NCBI RefSeq assembly: GCF_001854325.1
Contig: NZ_CP017755.1
Span: forward strand, 3,162,001-3,226,000
Direction: 5' to 3'
From: Cupriavidus malaysiensis
Lineage (GTDB): Bacteria > Pseudomonadota > Gammaproteobacteria > Burkholderiales > Burkholderiaceae
DNA: 64,000 bases
A program made the position numbers and the translations under genes. Each line of letters starts with the position of its first letter. Position 1 is the first letter of the stretch. Positions 36,485-44,681 of the stretch are shown piece by piece. The notes beneath the pieces were generated by a model. It saw only the letters and a program-made list of their open reading frames with translations. It made no database searches and was not told the DNA's origin.

Positions 36485-36514
36485 TATTTACGCTTGACCG
36501 TTGCCTATAGTCAA
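36485..36514 (-). promoter_or_regulatory. MerR-type promoter with long spacer
   Basis: On the minus strand: -35 TTGACT (36509-36514), an 18-nt spacer, then -10 TAAATA (36485-36490). Inside and overlapping the spacer are inverted TTGAC/GTCAA half sites. An over-long spacer with a dyad is characteristic of MerR-activated promoters. The chimera's start is 30 nt downstream. Confidence 0.6.
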
Positions 36515-36620
36515 CGGTTTGGAGTGCATCGCATGGCACGGCGATGGCGAGCCTGTGCAACGACGCCGACTGCCTGGCGGCGCTGTCGGTCGCGAGTGCC
36601 TTACGCATGACGCTTCACAA

Positions 36621-37670
36621 CTAGTCGGAGTGTATTGAGCTGCCGGAACGCGGGCTGGCCGGCGGCGCCTTCCCGCCACCGCCGGCGCGCCAGCGCGTCA
36701 CGCTGCAGCCGAAGCGGTCGGCGAACCAGCGCGAAAACGCGCTCAGGGAGGAGAAGCCGAGCAAGGTGGCCACTTCGGACAGCCGGCGTTCCGGATTCTC
36801 GATATAGCGCTGCACCAGGCTGGCGCGCGCCTCCGCCACGATCTCCAGGTAGGTGGTGCCCTCCTGCTCCAGGTGGCGGTGCACCGTGCGCCGGTCCACG
36901 CCCAGGTGCTGCGCCACGCGCTCGACCGAACACATGCCGGAAGGCAGCAGCAGGTAGACCAGCTTCCTCACCTTGTCCCGCAGCGTGGTGCTGGACTGCG
37001 CCAGCAGCGTGCCGAGATAGCGTTTGACCTGCTGTGCCATGACCGGATCGTAGGACGGCAGCGGCGCCTCCAGGTCGGCGGCGCGGCAGACGATGCCGTC
37101 GAAATCCTGGTTGAACAGCGCCGGCATGCCGAACACGCGCTGCCAGGTGGCGGTGCTGGCCGGGGCCGCGTGCGAAAAGCTGATGCTGCGCGGGCGCCAG
37201 GACGGGCCGAGGAACACGCTCAGGATGCGGAACACCACGCCGACCGCCAGGTCGGTGGCCTGGCGCAGCGGGCTGGCCTCGTCGCTCAGCAGCTGCAGGC
37301 GGATGATCACCAGTTCGCCTTCGCGCTCCACGCGCATCGACAGCGACTCGTTCTGCAGGTCCATGTGGCGCACCATCGACTCCAGCGCGCGCAGCAGGTT
37401 GGGCTGCTCCTGCACCACGAAGGCCAGCGGGCCGAGGTTGGACAACTGGCGCAGCTCGGCCATGCGCAGGCCGAAGTCGTCGACGCCGGCAGCCTTGGCC
37501 GAGGCCTCCATCAGCCGCCCCACCTGGGCCGCCGGAATGCGGATGTCGGGATCCAGCAGCACGCTGCGGCCGATCCGCGCCGCGCGCAGCTGCTGGTAGG
37601 GATCGAGCCCCAGGGCACGCGCGACTTCGACGTAGTTGGTGAGACTGGCGCTGCGAAGGTAGTAGGACAT
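36621..37670 (-). CDS. AraC-family regulator, arabinose-binding-like N-terminal domain (OruR/ArgR type)
   Basis: A 349-residue regulator. Residues 15-205 form the PF12625-type sensor domain (LRMAELRQLSNLGPLAF is typical). The C-terminal double HTH spans about 245-335 (VAQHLGVDRRTVHRHL, then EVATLLGFSSLSAFSRWF). It is divergent from the BKACE gene with 173 nt between starts and very likely controls it. Members of this type respond to amino acids or small acids. A paralogue with the same architecture is encoded at 46742 in this window. Confidence 0.92.
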   Translation of the reverse strand: MSYYLRSASLTNYVEVARALGLDPYQQLRAARIGRSVLLDPDIRIPAAQVGRLMEASAKAAGVDDFGLRMAELRQLSNLGPLAFVVQEQPNLLRALESMVRHMDLQNESLSMRVEREGELVIIRLQLLSDEASPLRQATDLAVGVVFRILSVFLGPSWRPRSISFSHAAPASTATWQRVFGMPALFNQDFDGIVCRAADLEAPLPSYDPVMAQQVKRYLGTLLAQSSTTLRDKVRKLVYLLLPSGMCSVERVAQHLGVDRRTVHRHLEQEGTTYLEIVAEARASLVQRYIENPERRLSEVATLLGFSSLSAFSRWFADRFGCSVTRWRAGGGGKAPPASPRSGSSIHSD

Positions 37671-37843
37671 CGTGTTTTCCCTGACTGTCCCTGAATGTAA
37701 ATTGATCGTCCCGGATCGTCAAATGCCCGGGCGCCGTTGCACGATACTTCCGACACCGGAAGCGATCCGCCCGCAGGCTCCCGCCCGGCTCGCGATATGC
37801 ATCATGCGCCGGCGAGGCCAGAACACTGAACTGGAGAGACGAC

Positions 37844-38902
37844 ATGCAATTCCTCGACGATTCCCTGCACCCCGAGAACCAGGACAAGGTGGTCATCACC
37901 GTGGCCCCCTACGGCCCCGAATGGATGCCGCAGGACTTCCCCGAGGACATCCCGGTGACGATGGAGGAGCAGATCCAGAAGGCGGTGGACTGCTACAACG
38001 CCGGCGCCACCGTGCTGCACCTGCACGTGCGCGAGCTCGACGGCAAGGGCTCCAAGCGCCTGTCCAAGTTCAACGAGCTGATCGCCGGCGTGCGCGCGGC
38101 GGTGCCCGACATGATCATCCAGGTGGGCGGCTCGATCTCCTTCGCCCCCGAGGACGAAGGCGAGGCCGCCAAGTGGCTGTCGGACGACACGCGCCACATG
38201 CTGGCCGATCTGACCCCGAAGCCCGACCAGGTCACGGTGGCCATCAACACCACCCAGATGAACATCATGGAACTCCTGTATCCGGAGTACCTGAAAGGCA
38301 CGTCGCTGGAAAACCCCGCCTACCAGGCCGCCTACAGCGAGATGACCGTGCCGGCCGGCCCCGCCTGGGTCGAGGAGCACCTGCGCCGCCTGCAGGCCTC
38401 GGGCATCCAGCCGCACTTCCAGCTGACCGGCATGCACGCGCTGGAAACGCTGGAGCGCCTGGTGCGCAAGGGCGCCTACAAGGGGCCGCTGAACCTGACC
38501 TGGATCGGCATCGGCGGCGGCTTCGACGGCCCCAACCCCTTCAACTTCATCAACTTCGTGCATCGCGCGCCGGACGGCTGCACGCTGACCGCCGAATCGC
38601 TGCTGAAGAACGTGCTGCCCTTCAACATGATGGCCATGGCCATGGGCCTGCATCCGCGCTGCGGCATCGAGGACACCATCATCGACCAGCACGGCAAGCG
38701 CATGACCTCGGTGCAGCAGATCGAGCAGTGCGTGCGCGTGGCCCGCGAGCTGGGCCGCGACATCGCCTCGGGCCAGGAAGCGCGCCGCATCTACCGCATC
38801 GGCACCTGGTACGACAGCGCGGAAGAAACGCTGGCGGCCAACGGCATGGCGCCCAACCGCCGCGCCGGCGAGCGCAACCTGCCGCTGCGCAACGCGGCCT
38901 GA
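37844..38902 (+). CDS. Beta-keto acid cleavage enzyme (BKACE, DUF849 family)
   Basis: A 352-residue TIM-barrel zinc enzyme of the BKACE family, whose founder is the 3-keto-5-aminohexanoate cleavage enzyme of lysine fermentation. It uses acetyl-CoA to split a beta-keto acid into acetoacetate and a CoA ester. H59-L-H61 in LHLHVRELDG are zinc ligands. Other marks are MIIQVGGSISF, AINTTQMNIMELLYP and the Gly-rich WIGIGGGFDGPNPFN. Family members split dehydrocarnitine, beta-ketoadipate or amino-hexanoates. The real substrate here cannot be fixed; the divergent AraC gene suggests an inducible catabolic role. Confidence 0.93.
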   Translation: MQFLDDSLHPENQDKVVITVAPYGPEWMPQDFPEDIPVTMEEQIQKAVDCYNAGATVLHLHVRELDGKGSKRLSKFNELIAGVRAAVPDMIIQVGGSISFAPEDEGEAAKWLSDDTRHMLADLTPKPDQVTVAINTTQMNIMELLYPEYLKGTSLENPAYQAAYSEMTVPAGPAWVEEHLRRLQASGIQPHFQLTGMHALETLERLVRKGAYKGPLNLTWIGIGGGFDGPNPFNFINFVHRAPDGCTLTAESLLKNVLPFNMMAMAMGLHPRCGIEDTIIDQHGKRMTSVQQIEQCVRVARELGRDIASGQEARRIYRIGTWYDSAEETLAANGMAPNRRAGERNLPLRNAA

Positions 38903-38929
38903 ACCGCGGCCTGAACCGCTACCTGAGCG
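38894..38929. repeat. 12-bp tandem repeat across the BKACE stop codon
   Basis: Two perfect GCGGCCTGAACC units (38894-38905, 38906-38917) and a third diverged one. The first unit contains the BKACE stop codon, so the duplication extends from coding into intergenic DNA. Confidence 0.8.
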
Positions 38930-39027
38930 ACCGCCTGAAACGCTTGCCCGGCCCCGGCTGCGCGACTTTCCCGCGCGGCCGGGCCAACCGGGCCTCTTCG
39001 CCGCGCCGCGCGCGCAGGAGGACACCG

Positions 39028-39279
39028 ATGTCCCACACCGATCCCGCCCCGGCCGATGCCGCCATCGGCAATCCCTGCATCAACATCTGCCGCATGGACG
39101 TGGCCGGCAAGTACTGCCAGGGCTGCGGCCGCACCGCGCTGGAGATCGGCCGCTGGGACCGCTTGACGGCGCAGGAGCGCGGCGCCGTGCTGGCCGAGGT
39201 CGCGCAGCGGCGGCCGTCGCTGCGCGGCCTGGCCGCCATGCCGCAGACACTGCAGCCGCCGCAGCCGCCGCGCGGCTGA
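39028..39279 (+). CDS. DUF1289 domain-containing protein
   Basis: An 83-residue protein with the DUF1289 signature: CINICRMDVAGKYCQGCGRT followed by W and an ERGAVLAEV segment. The four Cys pattern suggests a small metal or iron-sulfur site. AGGAGG at 39016-39021 fixes ATG 39028. It lies 125 nt after the BKACE gene and 95 nt before a DsbA-like gene. DUF1289 genes usually sit next to other oxidoreductases. Function unknown. Confidence 0.88.
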   Translation: MSHTDPAPADAAIGNPCINICRMDVAGKYCQGCGRTALEIGRWDRLTAQERGAVLAEVAQRRPSLRGLAAMPQTLQPPQPPRG

Positions 39280-39374
39280 AGCGCTGACGGGCCGGTGCGC
39301 CGGCACGGCACCCCCGCTTCCCCTGACCCCGCCGCCGCCCGCCGGGCCGCGGCAATCTTTCCGTCCGCCTCGCC

Positions 39375-40064
39375 ATGACCCTGCAGCCTTGCTTGACGGT
39401 CGACGTGTACTTCGACCTGATCTGCCCCTGGTGCCTGATCGGCAAGCGCCATCTCGACGCGGCCCTGGCCCGCTGGGCGCACGAGCGGCCCGAGGTACCC
39501 GTGCGCGTCCGCTGGTGTGCCTATCCGCTGCTGCCCGCCGTGCCGGCCGCCGGCCTCGACTACCGCGCTTTCTACCTGGCCCGCCTGGGCGACGCCCGCG
39601 CCGTGGCGACGCGCCGGGCCCAGGTGCAGGAAGCCGCGCGCGCAGCCGGCCTCGAACTGCCGCTGGCGCTGGAGCGCATCGAGGTGCTGCCCAACACCCT
39701 GGCCGGGCACCGGCTGATCCAGTACGCCGCGCGGGCGCATGGTGCTGCCGCCGCCGGCGCGCTGACCGAGGAGCTGTTCACGCGCTACTTCATCGCGGCG
39801 CAGCACATCGGCGACCCCGAGGTGCTGCGTGCGGCGGCCGACGCCTGCGGCATCCGCGCGCCCGGCCCCGTGCACGACGACGCGCCATGGCTGCCGCCGC
39901 TGGCCGTACCGCAGGCGCCGCCGCGCTGGGCCGGCCAGGGCGTGCCCCTGTTCGTCTTCGGCGGCAGGCATGGCGTCAGCGGCGCGCGTCCGGCCGCCGT
40001 CCTGTTCGACGCCATGCAGCAGGCGCTGGCTTTCGCGCCGCGGGACCTCGCCGCCTGCGGTTGA
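39375..40064 (+). CDS. DsbA-family oxidoreductase (FrnE-like)
   Basis: A 229-residue thioredoxin-fold protein of the DsbA/FrnE/HCCA-isomerase superfamily. The active site C17-P-W-C20 lies in VYFDLICPWCLIGKRHLDAA, with the usual helical insertion and a cis-Pro region near GVPLFVFGGRHGVSGARP at the C-terminus. No signal peptide is present, so it is cytoplasmic, as for FrnE, which handles thiol oxidation or isomerisation during polyketide or stress metabolism. It is flanked by DUF1289 and a Bug receptor gene on the same strand; 174 nt with a 12-bp minisatellite separates it from the latter. Confidence 0.9.
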   Translation: MTLQPCLTVDVYFDLICPWCLIGKRHLDAALARWAHERPEVPVRVRWCAYPLLPAVPAAGLDYRAFYLARLGDARAVATRRAQVQEAARAAGLELPLALERIEVLPNTLAGHRLIQYAARAHGAAAAGALTEELFTRYFIAAQHIGDPEVLRAAADACGIRAPGPVHDDAPWLPPLAVPQAPPRWAGQGVPLFVFGGRHGVSGARPAAVLFDAMQQALAFAPRDLAACG

Positions 40065-40128
40065 ACCGCGGCGGCGAAGCGGTGCCGCGGATGCCGGCCC
40101 GAACGGCCGGGGCGGCCGGGCATGGCGG

Positions 40129-40188
40129 GACAAACGCAACGACAAACGCAACGACAAACGCAACGACAAACACAACAACAAACACAAC
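40129..40188. repeat. 12-bp minisatellite in the leader of the Bug receptor gene
   Basis: Units of GACAAACGCAAC: three perfect (40129-40164), two diverged (40165-40188). The block is strikingly A/C-rich on a GC-rich background and ends 50 nt before the Bug gene start. The frame of the gene is open across it (repeating TQRQ if translated), but the ribosome site is downstream of the repeat. Confidence 0.9.
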
Positions 40189-40238
40189 GACGGACGCAGG
40201 CACGCCAAAGCGTCCGCCCCCCACCAAGAGGAGACACC

Positions 40239-41216
40239 ATGCCACGCATCATCCGACCTTCCACGCTGCGCCGAACCGGCGCTGCCCTGGCCCTGGCGCT
40301 GGCCGTGCCGGCCGCACTGGCCTGGACCGGCAAGCCCGTCCGCATGCTGGTGCCGGCCCCGGCCGGCGGCACCATGGACGTGATCGCGCGCCTGCTCGCC
40401 GATCAGTTGTCGGCGGACCTGGGACAGCCGGTGGTGGTCGACAACAAGCCCGGCGCCGGCGGCAGCATCGCCATCAGCACCCTGCTGGCCGCGCCCGCCG
40501 ACGGCCAGACCATCATGGTCACCGCCAGCAATGTGCTGACCGAGGTACCGCACGTGCTGAAGACGCCGTTCGATCCGCTCAAGGACGTGCGCCCGATCGC
40601 CGCGGTGGCCCGCTCCCGCCTGCTGCTGGTCGGCACGCCTTCGCTGCCCGCCAGGGACCTGGCGGGCCTGGTCGCCTACGCCAGGGCCAATCCCGGCAAG
40701 CTGTCCTTCGCCTCGTACAGCGCCGGCACCGCCTCGCACTACGCCGGCGCCATCCTGAACCAGAAGGCCGGCCTGGACCTGCAGCACGTGCCCTTCGCCG
40801 GCTCCGGCCCGGCGCTGGCCCAGGTCATGGGCGGGCAGATCCCGCTGATGTTCGACGGCATGGTGACCTCGCTGCCGCTGCTCAAGGGCGGCAAGCTGCA
40901 GGCCTATGCGGTGGCGTCGAAAACGCGCTCGCCGCTGCTGCCCCAGGTGCCCACCTTCGCCGAACTGGGCTACCCGGAACTGGACTTCAGCAACTGGGTC
41001 GGCGTGATCGGCTCGGCGCGGCTGCCCGAGGCGCTGGCCGCCAGGATCGCCGCGGCCAGCTACCGCGCCGCGGCCACGCCGCGCGTGCACGAACGCATGA
41101 AGGATCTCGGCTACGAACCCATCGAGGCCCAGTCCCTGCCCCAGCTCGGCCAGGCCGTACGCACGGAATTCGAGCGCAACGCGGGCATCGTCAAGGCCTT
41201 CGGCATCCAGCCCTGA
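40239..41216 (+). CDS. Bug-family tripartite tricarboxylate transporter receptor (TctC-like)
   Basis: A 325-residue periplasmic solute receptor. A signal peptide (residues 1-27, ALA cut) is followed by WTGKPVRMLVPAPAGGTMDV, the ligand-binding opening of Bug proteins, then VVVDNKPGAGGSIA and ASYSAGTASHYAG. AGAGGAGA lies upstream of ATG 40239. No tctA/tctB membrane genes are nearby. Such orphan receptors are numerous in Bordetella and Cupriavidus and share a few permeases or act in signalling. The ligand is probably a carboxylate, not determinable. Confidence 0.93.
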   Translation: MPRIIRPSTLRRTGAALALALAVPAALAWTGKPVRMLVPAPAGGTMDVIARLLADQLSADLGQPVVVDNKPGAGGSIAISTLLAAPADGQTIMVTASNVLTEVPHVLKTPFDPLKDVRPIAAVARSRLLLVGTPSLPARDLAGLVAYARANPGKLSFASYSAGTASHYAGAILNQKAGLDLQHVPFAGSGPALAQVMGGQIPLMFDGMVTSLPLLKGGKLQAYAVASKTRSPLLPQVPTFAELGYPELDFSNWVGVIGSARLPEALAARIAAASYRAAATPRVHERMKDLGYEPIEAQSLPQLGQAVRTEFERNAGIVKAFGIQP

Positions 41217-41388
41217 GTCGCCGCCGCACGCCGTGCCGCCGTGCCACCAGCCGGCGCGGCGCACGCGCCGGATCCCTGCAGGATCCGATTCTTGCGCGCG
41301 GCCGATTTCTCTTCTGCGGCCAGCCCGCTGTTTCGCCGCGCGGGCGGCCCGTAGAGTGGCTCCGTTCTCAACCCGGAACGGAGTTTCC

Positions 41389-42408
41389 ATGCAAGCGGTA
41401 CAGATCCAGCAATACGGCGCGGCGGATACGCTCGCCTTGGTCGACGTCGCCACCCCGGCCCCGGGGCCGGACGACGTCGTCGTTCGCGTGCACGCCGCCG
41501 GCGTCAACCGGCTCGACGTGCTGCTGCGCGATGGCAGCGTGTTCCAGGTGCCGCTGCCGCGCATCCCCGGCACCGACTTCGCCGGCGAGATCGTCGAGGC
41601 CGGGGCCAATGTCGACCGCCGCCGCATCGGCGAGCGCGTCTTCGCCGCCCCCATCCTCTCCTGCGGCCACTGCGAACACTGCCTGCGCGGCGAAGACAAC
41701 CGCTGCAGCCACTTCGGCACGGTCGGTTCCACCATCGACGGCGGCTATGCGCAGTTCGTGCGCGTGCCGTCCCGCAACGCCGTCGCGCTGCCCGAGGCGC
41801 TCGACTACGTGCGCGGCGCGAGCTTCGCCCTCACCTACGCCACGGCGGCGGCCATGCTGCGGCGCGGGCGCCTGGCGGCAGGCGAGTCGGTGATGATCCT
41901 CGGCGCCAACGGCGGGCTGGGCTACGCCGCGGTCGAACTGGCCAGCGCCATGGGCGCGCGCGTGATCGCCATCGGCCGCAGCGCCGACACCGACGAGGCA
42001 CTGCGCCGGGCGGGCGCCACCGCCGTGGTGCTGGCCGGCCCCGCCATGGCGGACGAGGTGCGCGAACTGACCGGCGGGCGCGGCGTGGACCTGGTCTTCG
42101 AGCATGTCGGCGCCGCCACCTTCGAACAATCGGTTGCCGCGCTCGCCATGGACGGCCGGCTGGTGCTGGGCGGCGTGACCACCGGCACCATGGCGCCGCT
42201 GGACCTGAAGGCGGTGTTCACCCGGCGCCTGGAGGTGCTGGGCTGCCGCGGCAGCGGGCGCCGCGACCTCGACCACGTGCTCGACCTGGTGGCGCGCGAA
42301 CGGGTCCGCCCCTGCATCCAGCAGGTGCTGCCGCTCGCCCAGGCCGCGCAGGCGCACCGCCTGCTGGAGTCGGGCGTCACGCTCGGCAAGATCATCCTGA
42401 CCGTCTGA
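41389..42408 (+). CDS. Zinc-containing medium-chain dehydrogenase/quinone-reductase-like protein
   Basis: A 339-residue MDR-superfamily oxidoreductase. The structural zinc ligands are present, Cys92, Cys95, Cys98 and Cys106 (CGHCEHCLRGEDNRC). The usual catalytic-zinc Cys of alcohol dehydrogenases is replaced at AAGVNRLDV, as in quinone-oxidoreductase-like enzymes. The Rossmann motif is ILGANGGLGYAAVELA. GGAG precedes ATG 41389. It is followed 10 nt later by a YciI-like gene and then a LysR gene, forming a probable three-gene unit. Substrate unknown. Confidence 0.88.
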   Translation: MQAVQIQQYGAADTLALVDVATPAPGPDDVVVRVHAAGVNRLDVLLRDGSVFQVPLPRIPGTDFAGEIVEAGANVDRRRIGERVFAAPILSCGHCEHCLRGEDNRCSHFGTVGSTIDGGYAQFVRVPSRNAVALPEALDYVRGASFALTYATAAAMLRRGRLAAGESVMILGANGGLGYAAVELASAMGARVIAIGRSADTDEALRRAGATAVVLAGPAMADEVRELTGGRGVDLVFEHVGAATFEQSVAALAMDGRLVLGGVTTGTMAPLDLKAVFTRRLEVLGCRGSGRRDLDHVLDLVARERVRPCIQQVLPLAQAAQAHRLLESGVTLGKIILTV

Positions 42409-42418
42409 GGCAACCATC

Positions 42419-42715
42419 ATGTTCATCGTCCTGCTTCACTACGTGCAACCGCTGGCCGCCATCGAAGCCAGCCTGGCGGAGCATCGCGACTTCCTCGACC
42501 GCCACTACCGCGCCGGCCATTTCCTGGCGTCGGGACCGCAGGTACCGCGCATCGGCGGTGTTATCCTCGTGCGCCGGCTCGATCGCCGGCAGCTCGACGC
42601 CGTGCTGGCCGAAGACCCCTTCTACCGCGAGGGGCTGGCACGCTACGACATCATCGAGTTCACTCCCAGCAAATTCGCCGACGGCGCCGAACCGCTGTTC
42701 GTCCCGGCCGGCTGA
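42419..42715 (+). CDS. YciI-family protein
   Basis: A 98-residue dimeric alpha-beta barrel protein. FIVLLHYVQPL and EHRDFLDRHYRAGHFLASGP carry the conserved His-Asp pair of YciI-like proteins, and YREGLARYDIIEFTPSKF ends the fold. Members include 5-chloromuconolactone dehalogenase-like enzymes; most have unknown function. It lies 10 nt after the dehydrogenase stop and 20 nt before the LysR start, so it is probably co-transcribed. Confidence 0.88.
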   Translation: MFIVLLHYVQPLAAIEASLAEHRDFLDRHYRAGHFLASGPQVPRIGGVILVRRLDRRQLDAVLAEDPFYREGLARYDIIEFTPSKFADGAEPLFVPAG

Positions 42716-42735
42716 CAACCGATGGACCCCCCGGC

Positions 42736-43647
42736 ATGGACCTGCTGAGCGCGATGCGCGTCTTCCAGAAAGTGGCCTCGACGCTGAGCTTCACCGAGGC
42801 CGCCGATCTGCTCGGCATCGCCGCCTCCAGCGTGTCGCGCCAGGTCGACGCGCTCGAAGCCAGGCTGGGGGTCAAACTGCTGACCCGCACCACGCGCCGG
42901 CTCGCCCTGACCGAGCCCGGCCGCACCTACAAGGAACAGCTCGCCACCTTGCTGGCCGAGTTGGACGCCGTCCACGAGGGAATCGCGTCCTACGCCGGCC
43001 AGCCGCGCGGCCGCCTCAAGGTCAGCTCGCCGCGGGTGTTCGGCAAGCGCCTGCTGACGCCGCTGATTCCGGCCTTCCTGGCCGCCAACCCCGGCGTCAC
43101 GCTGGAACTGTCGCTGACCGACGACTACGTCGACCTGGTCGAGACCGACACCGACCTCGCCATCCGCATCGGCACGCTGGCCGAATCCAGCCTGGTCAGC
43201 CGCCCGCTGGGCCGCTACCGGCGGCTGGCCGTCTGCCATCCCGACTACCTGCGGCAACGCGCCGCACCCGCCGCGCCGGCCGACCTGCTCGCGCACAACT
43301 GCCTGCGCTACCGCCGCGCCGGCGAGCGCGTGGTCTGGAGCTTCGCCGGACCCGATGGCGAAGCCGGCATTGAAGTCGTGCCGCAGGGCGACCTGGTGGC
43401 CAATGACGTCGAGGTCCTGCTGGAAGGCACGCTGGCCGGCAGCGGCATCGCCCTGCTGCCCTACTGGCTGGTGCGCGACGCGCTGGAGGCCGGACAGCTG
43501 GTCCAGGTGCTGCCCCGCTACCCCTCGGCCAGCACGCTGCAGAGCGCCGGCATCCACTTCGTCTACGCCATCAACCGGCGGCAGTCGCGCAAGGTGCATG
43601 CGTTCATGGATTTCGTGGTGCAGCGCACGGCCGGGCTGCTGGTGTGA
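42736..43647 (+). CDS. LysR-family transcriptional regulator
   Basis: A 303-residue LysR regulator of the CrgA/AaeR-like branch. The HTH is at residues 1-60 (FTEAADLLGIAASSVSRQVD), with the typical LGVKLLTRTTRRLALTEPGR junction. The effector domain runs from about 90 to 295 (GRLKVSSPRVFGKRLLTPLI). It is on the same strand as, and 20 nt after, the YciI gene, so it may be the terminal gene of that operon and autoregulate it. No divergent partner exists. The inducer is unknown. Confidence 0.92.
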   Translation: MDLLSAMRVFQKVASTLSFTEAADLLGIAASSVSRQVDALEARLGVKLLTRTTRRLALTEPGRTYKEQLATLLAELDAVHEGIASYAGQPRGRLKVSSPRVFGKRLLTPLIPAFLAANPGVTLELSLTDDYVDLVETDTDLAIRIGTLAESSLVSRPLGRYRRLAVCHPDYLRQRAAPAAPADLLAHNCLRYRRAGERVVWSFAGPDGEAGIEVVPQGDLVANDVEVLLEGTLAGSGIALLPYWLVRDALEAGQLVQVLPRYPSASTLQSAGIHFVYAINRRQSRKVHAFMDFVVQRTAGLLV

Positions 43648-43794
43648 GGGCTTGTCGCGGATAGACGCCGAAAGGGAATAGCAGCCTTCCGCAGCGGGGG
43701 CAGGGCACACCATTCCCCCCTTGCGGCGTTTTGACAACCAGGACTGCCCCGATCACACTGCCACAAAATCGAACGCATCGATGACAGGAACGAC

Positions 43795-43989
43795 ATGCGG
43801 ATTGACGACAGATGGGAATCGCAGACGGACGGCATCCGGGCAAGGGATCTGCGGCGCGACGCGCTGGTCCGCCTGCGCGAGGCCGTTTCCCGCACCCGCG
43901 CTCAAGCGGATACCCAAGCGGATACACAAGCGGATCGGCTGGCCGCCGATGCCTGCGTGGTGCGCAACGGCTGCTTCGACCATGCTTGA
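43795..43989 (+). CDS. Small hypothetical protein overlapping a membrane protein gene
   Basis: A 64-residue frame with AGGAA 5 nt before its ATG. Its stop overlaps the start of the next gene by 8 nt (43982-43989), so translation could be coupled. It is hydrophilic and partly charged, with in-frame TQAD repeats made by a 12-bp DNA duplication (43901-43936). A TTGACA -35-like element sits at 43731. I recognise no family. It may be real or a leader ORF. Confidence 0.4.
   Translation: MRIDDRWESQTDGIRARDLRRDALVRLREAVSRTRAQADTQADTQADRLAADACVVRNGCFDHA
43901..43936. repeat. 12-bp tandem repeat (x3) in a small ORF
   Basis: Units of the form NCAAGCGGATAC at 43901, 43913 and 43925, the last diverged at its end. 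The length is a multiple of three, so the small ORF frame is kept (TQAD repeat). Confidence 0.85.
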
Positions 43990-44413
43990 TACCGGCGCCC
44001 AAGCCCTCGTGCTCGGCGGCGTGCTGAGCGCCGCCGCCGCCGCGGCCCACCTGGCCTGCATCGCCGTCGGTGCCCGCGCCTATCGGTTCATGGGTGCGGG
44101 CGAGCGCATGGCGCGCGCGGCCGAGGCCGGCCAGATCCGGCCGGCATTGCTGACCTTGTTCATCGCCGGCGTGCTGCTGCTCTGGGCCATGTACGCCTTC
44201 TCGGGCGCCGGCATCGGTCCTCGCCTGCCATGGACGAAACCAGCGCTCGCCTGCATCGGCGCGGTCTACCTGGCACGCGCCGTCTGCTTCCCGCTTCTCA
44301 GGCCCGCGTTCCCCGAGAACTCCACGCGCTTCTGGCTGGTGTCGTCGGGCATCTGCGCGGTGCTCGGTTCGCTCTACGCGGTGGGTGTCGTCGCGGCCTG
44401 GGCGGATCTGTGA
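43982..44413 (+). CDS. Hypothetical four-helix inner-membrane protein
   Basis: A 143-residue membrane protein with four predicted transmembrane helices (about 8-28, 54-74, 84-103 and 117-138) and short charged loops (RAYRFMGAGERMARAAEAG). The start at 43982 overlaps the end of a 64-residue upstream frame. Small four-helix proteins of this kind with unknown function are common in Burkholderiales. I cannot assign a family with certainty. It is convergent with the TauD-like gene across an intrinsic terminator. Confidence 0.65.
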   Translation: MLDTGAQALVLGGVLSAAAAAAHLACIAVGARAYRFMGAGERMARAAEAGQIRPALLTLFIAGVLLLWAMYAFSGAGIGPRLPWTKPALACIGAVYLARAVCFPLLRPAFPENSTRFWLVSSGICAVLGSLYAVGVVAAWADL

Positions 44414-44540
44414 TCCGTCGTGGCGTCGCTGCCTGGGCTGACGCGGCCCGGCGCATCGTCCATCGGGTGGGAATCGATCATCGGGATCCGGTGGCAGGGG
44501 TCCTGATCTGGATGCCGGCCTGCGCTTTCGCCGCCGCAAA

Positions 44541-44569
44541 GAAAAAACGCCAGCCGCGCTGCGGCTGGC
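44541..44569 (-). terminator. Intrinsic terminator of the TauD-like operon
   Basis: GCCAGCCGC (44549-44557) pairs with GCGGCTGGC (44561-44569) around a 3-nt loop. On the minus strand it is followed by six T. It lies 113 nt past the dioxygenase stop. Confidence 0.85.
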
Positions 44570-44681
44570 ACTGAGCTTTCCCTTCCTGCCTGGGCTGCAT
44601 GCGTGCGCAGCGTCTTGTTATCGATCCGGCCTGCGCCCGCCTTCGGGATCCCGCCCACGAAGACGACGCGCTCGCCGCCGC

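Noticed and set aside
38919..41735. Minus-strand open frame of 938 codons opposite DUF1289, DsbA-like and Bug genes
   Set aside because: It overlaps genes with diagnostic motifs and good ribosome sites, and has no recognisable domain.
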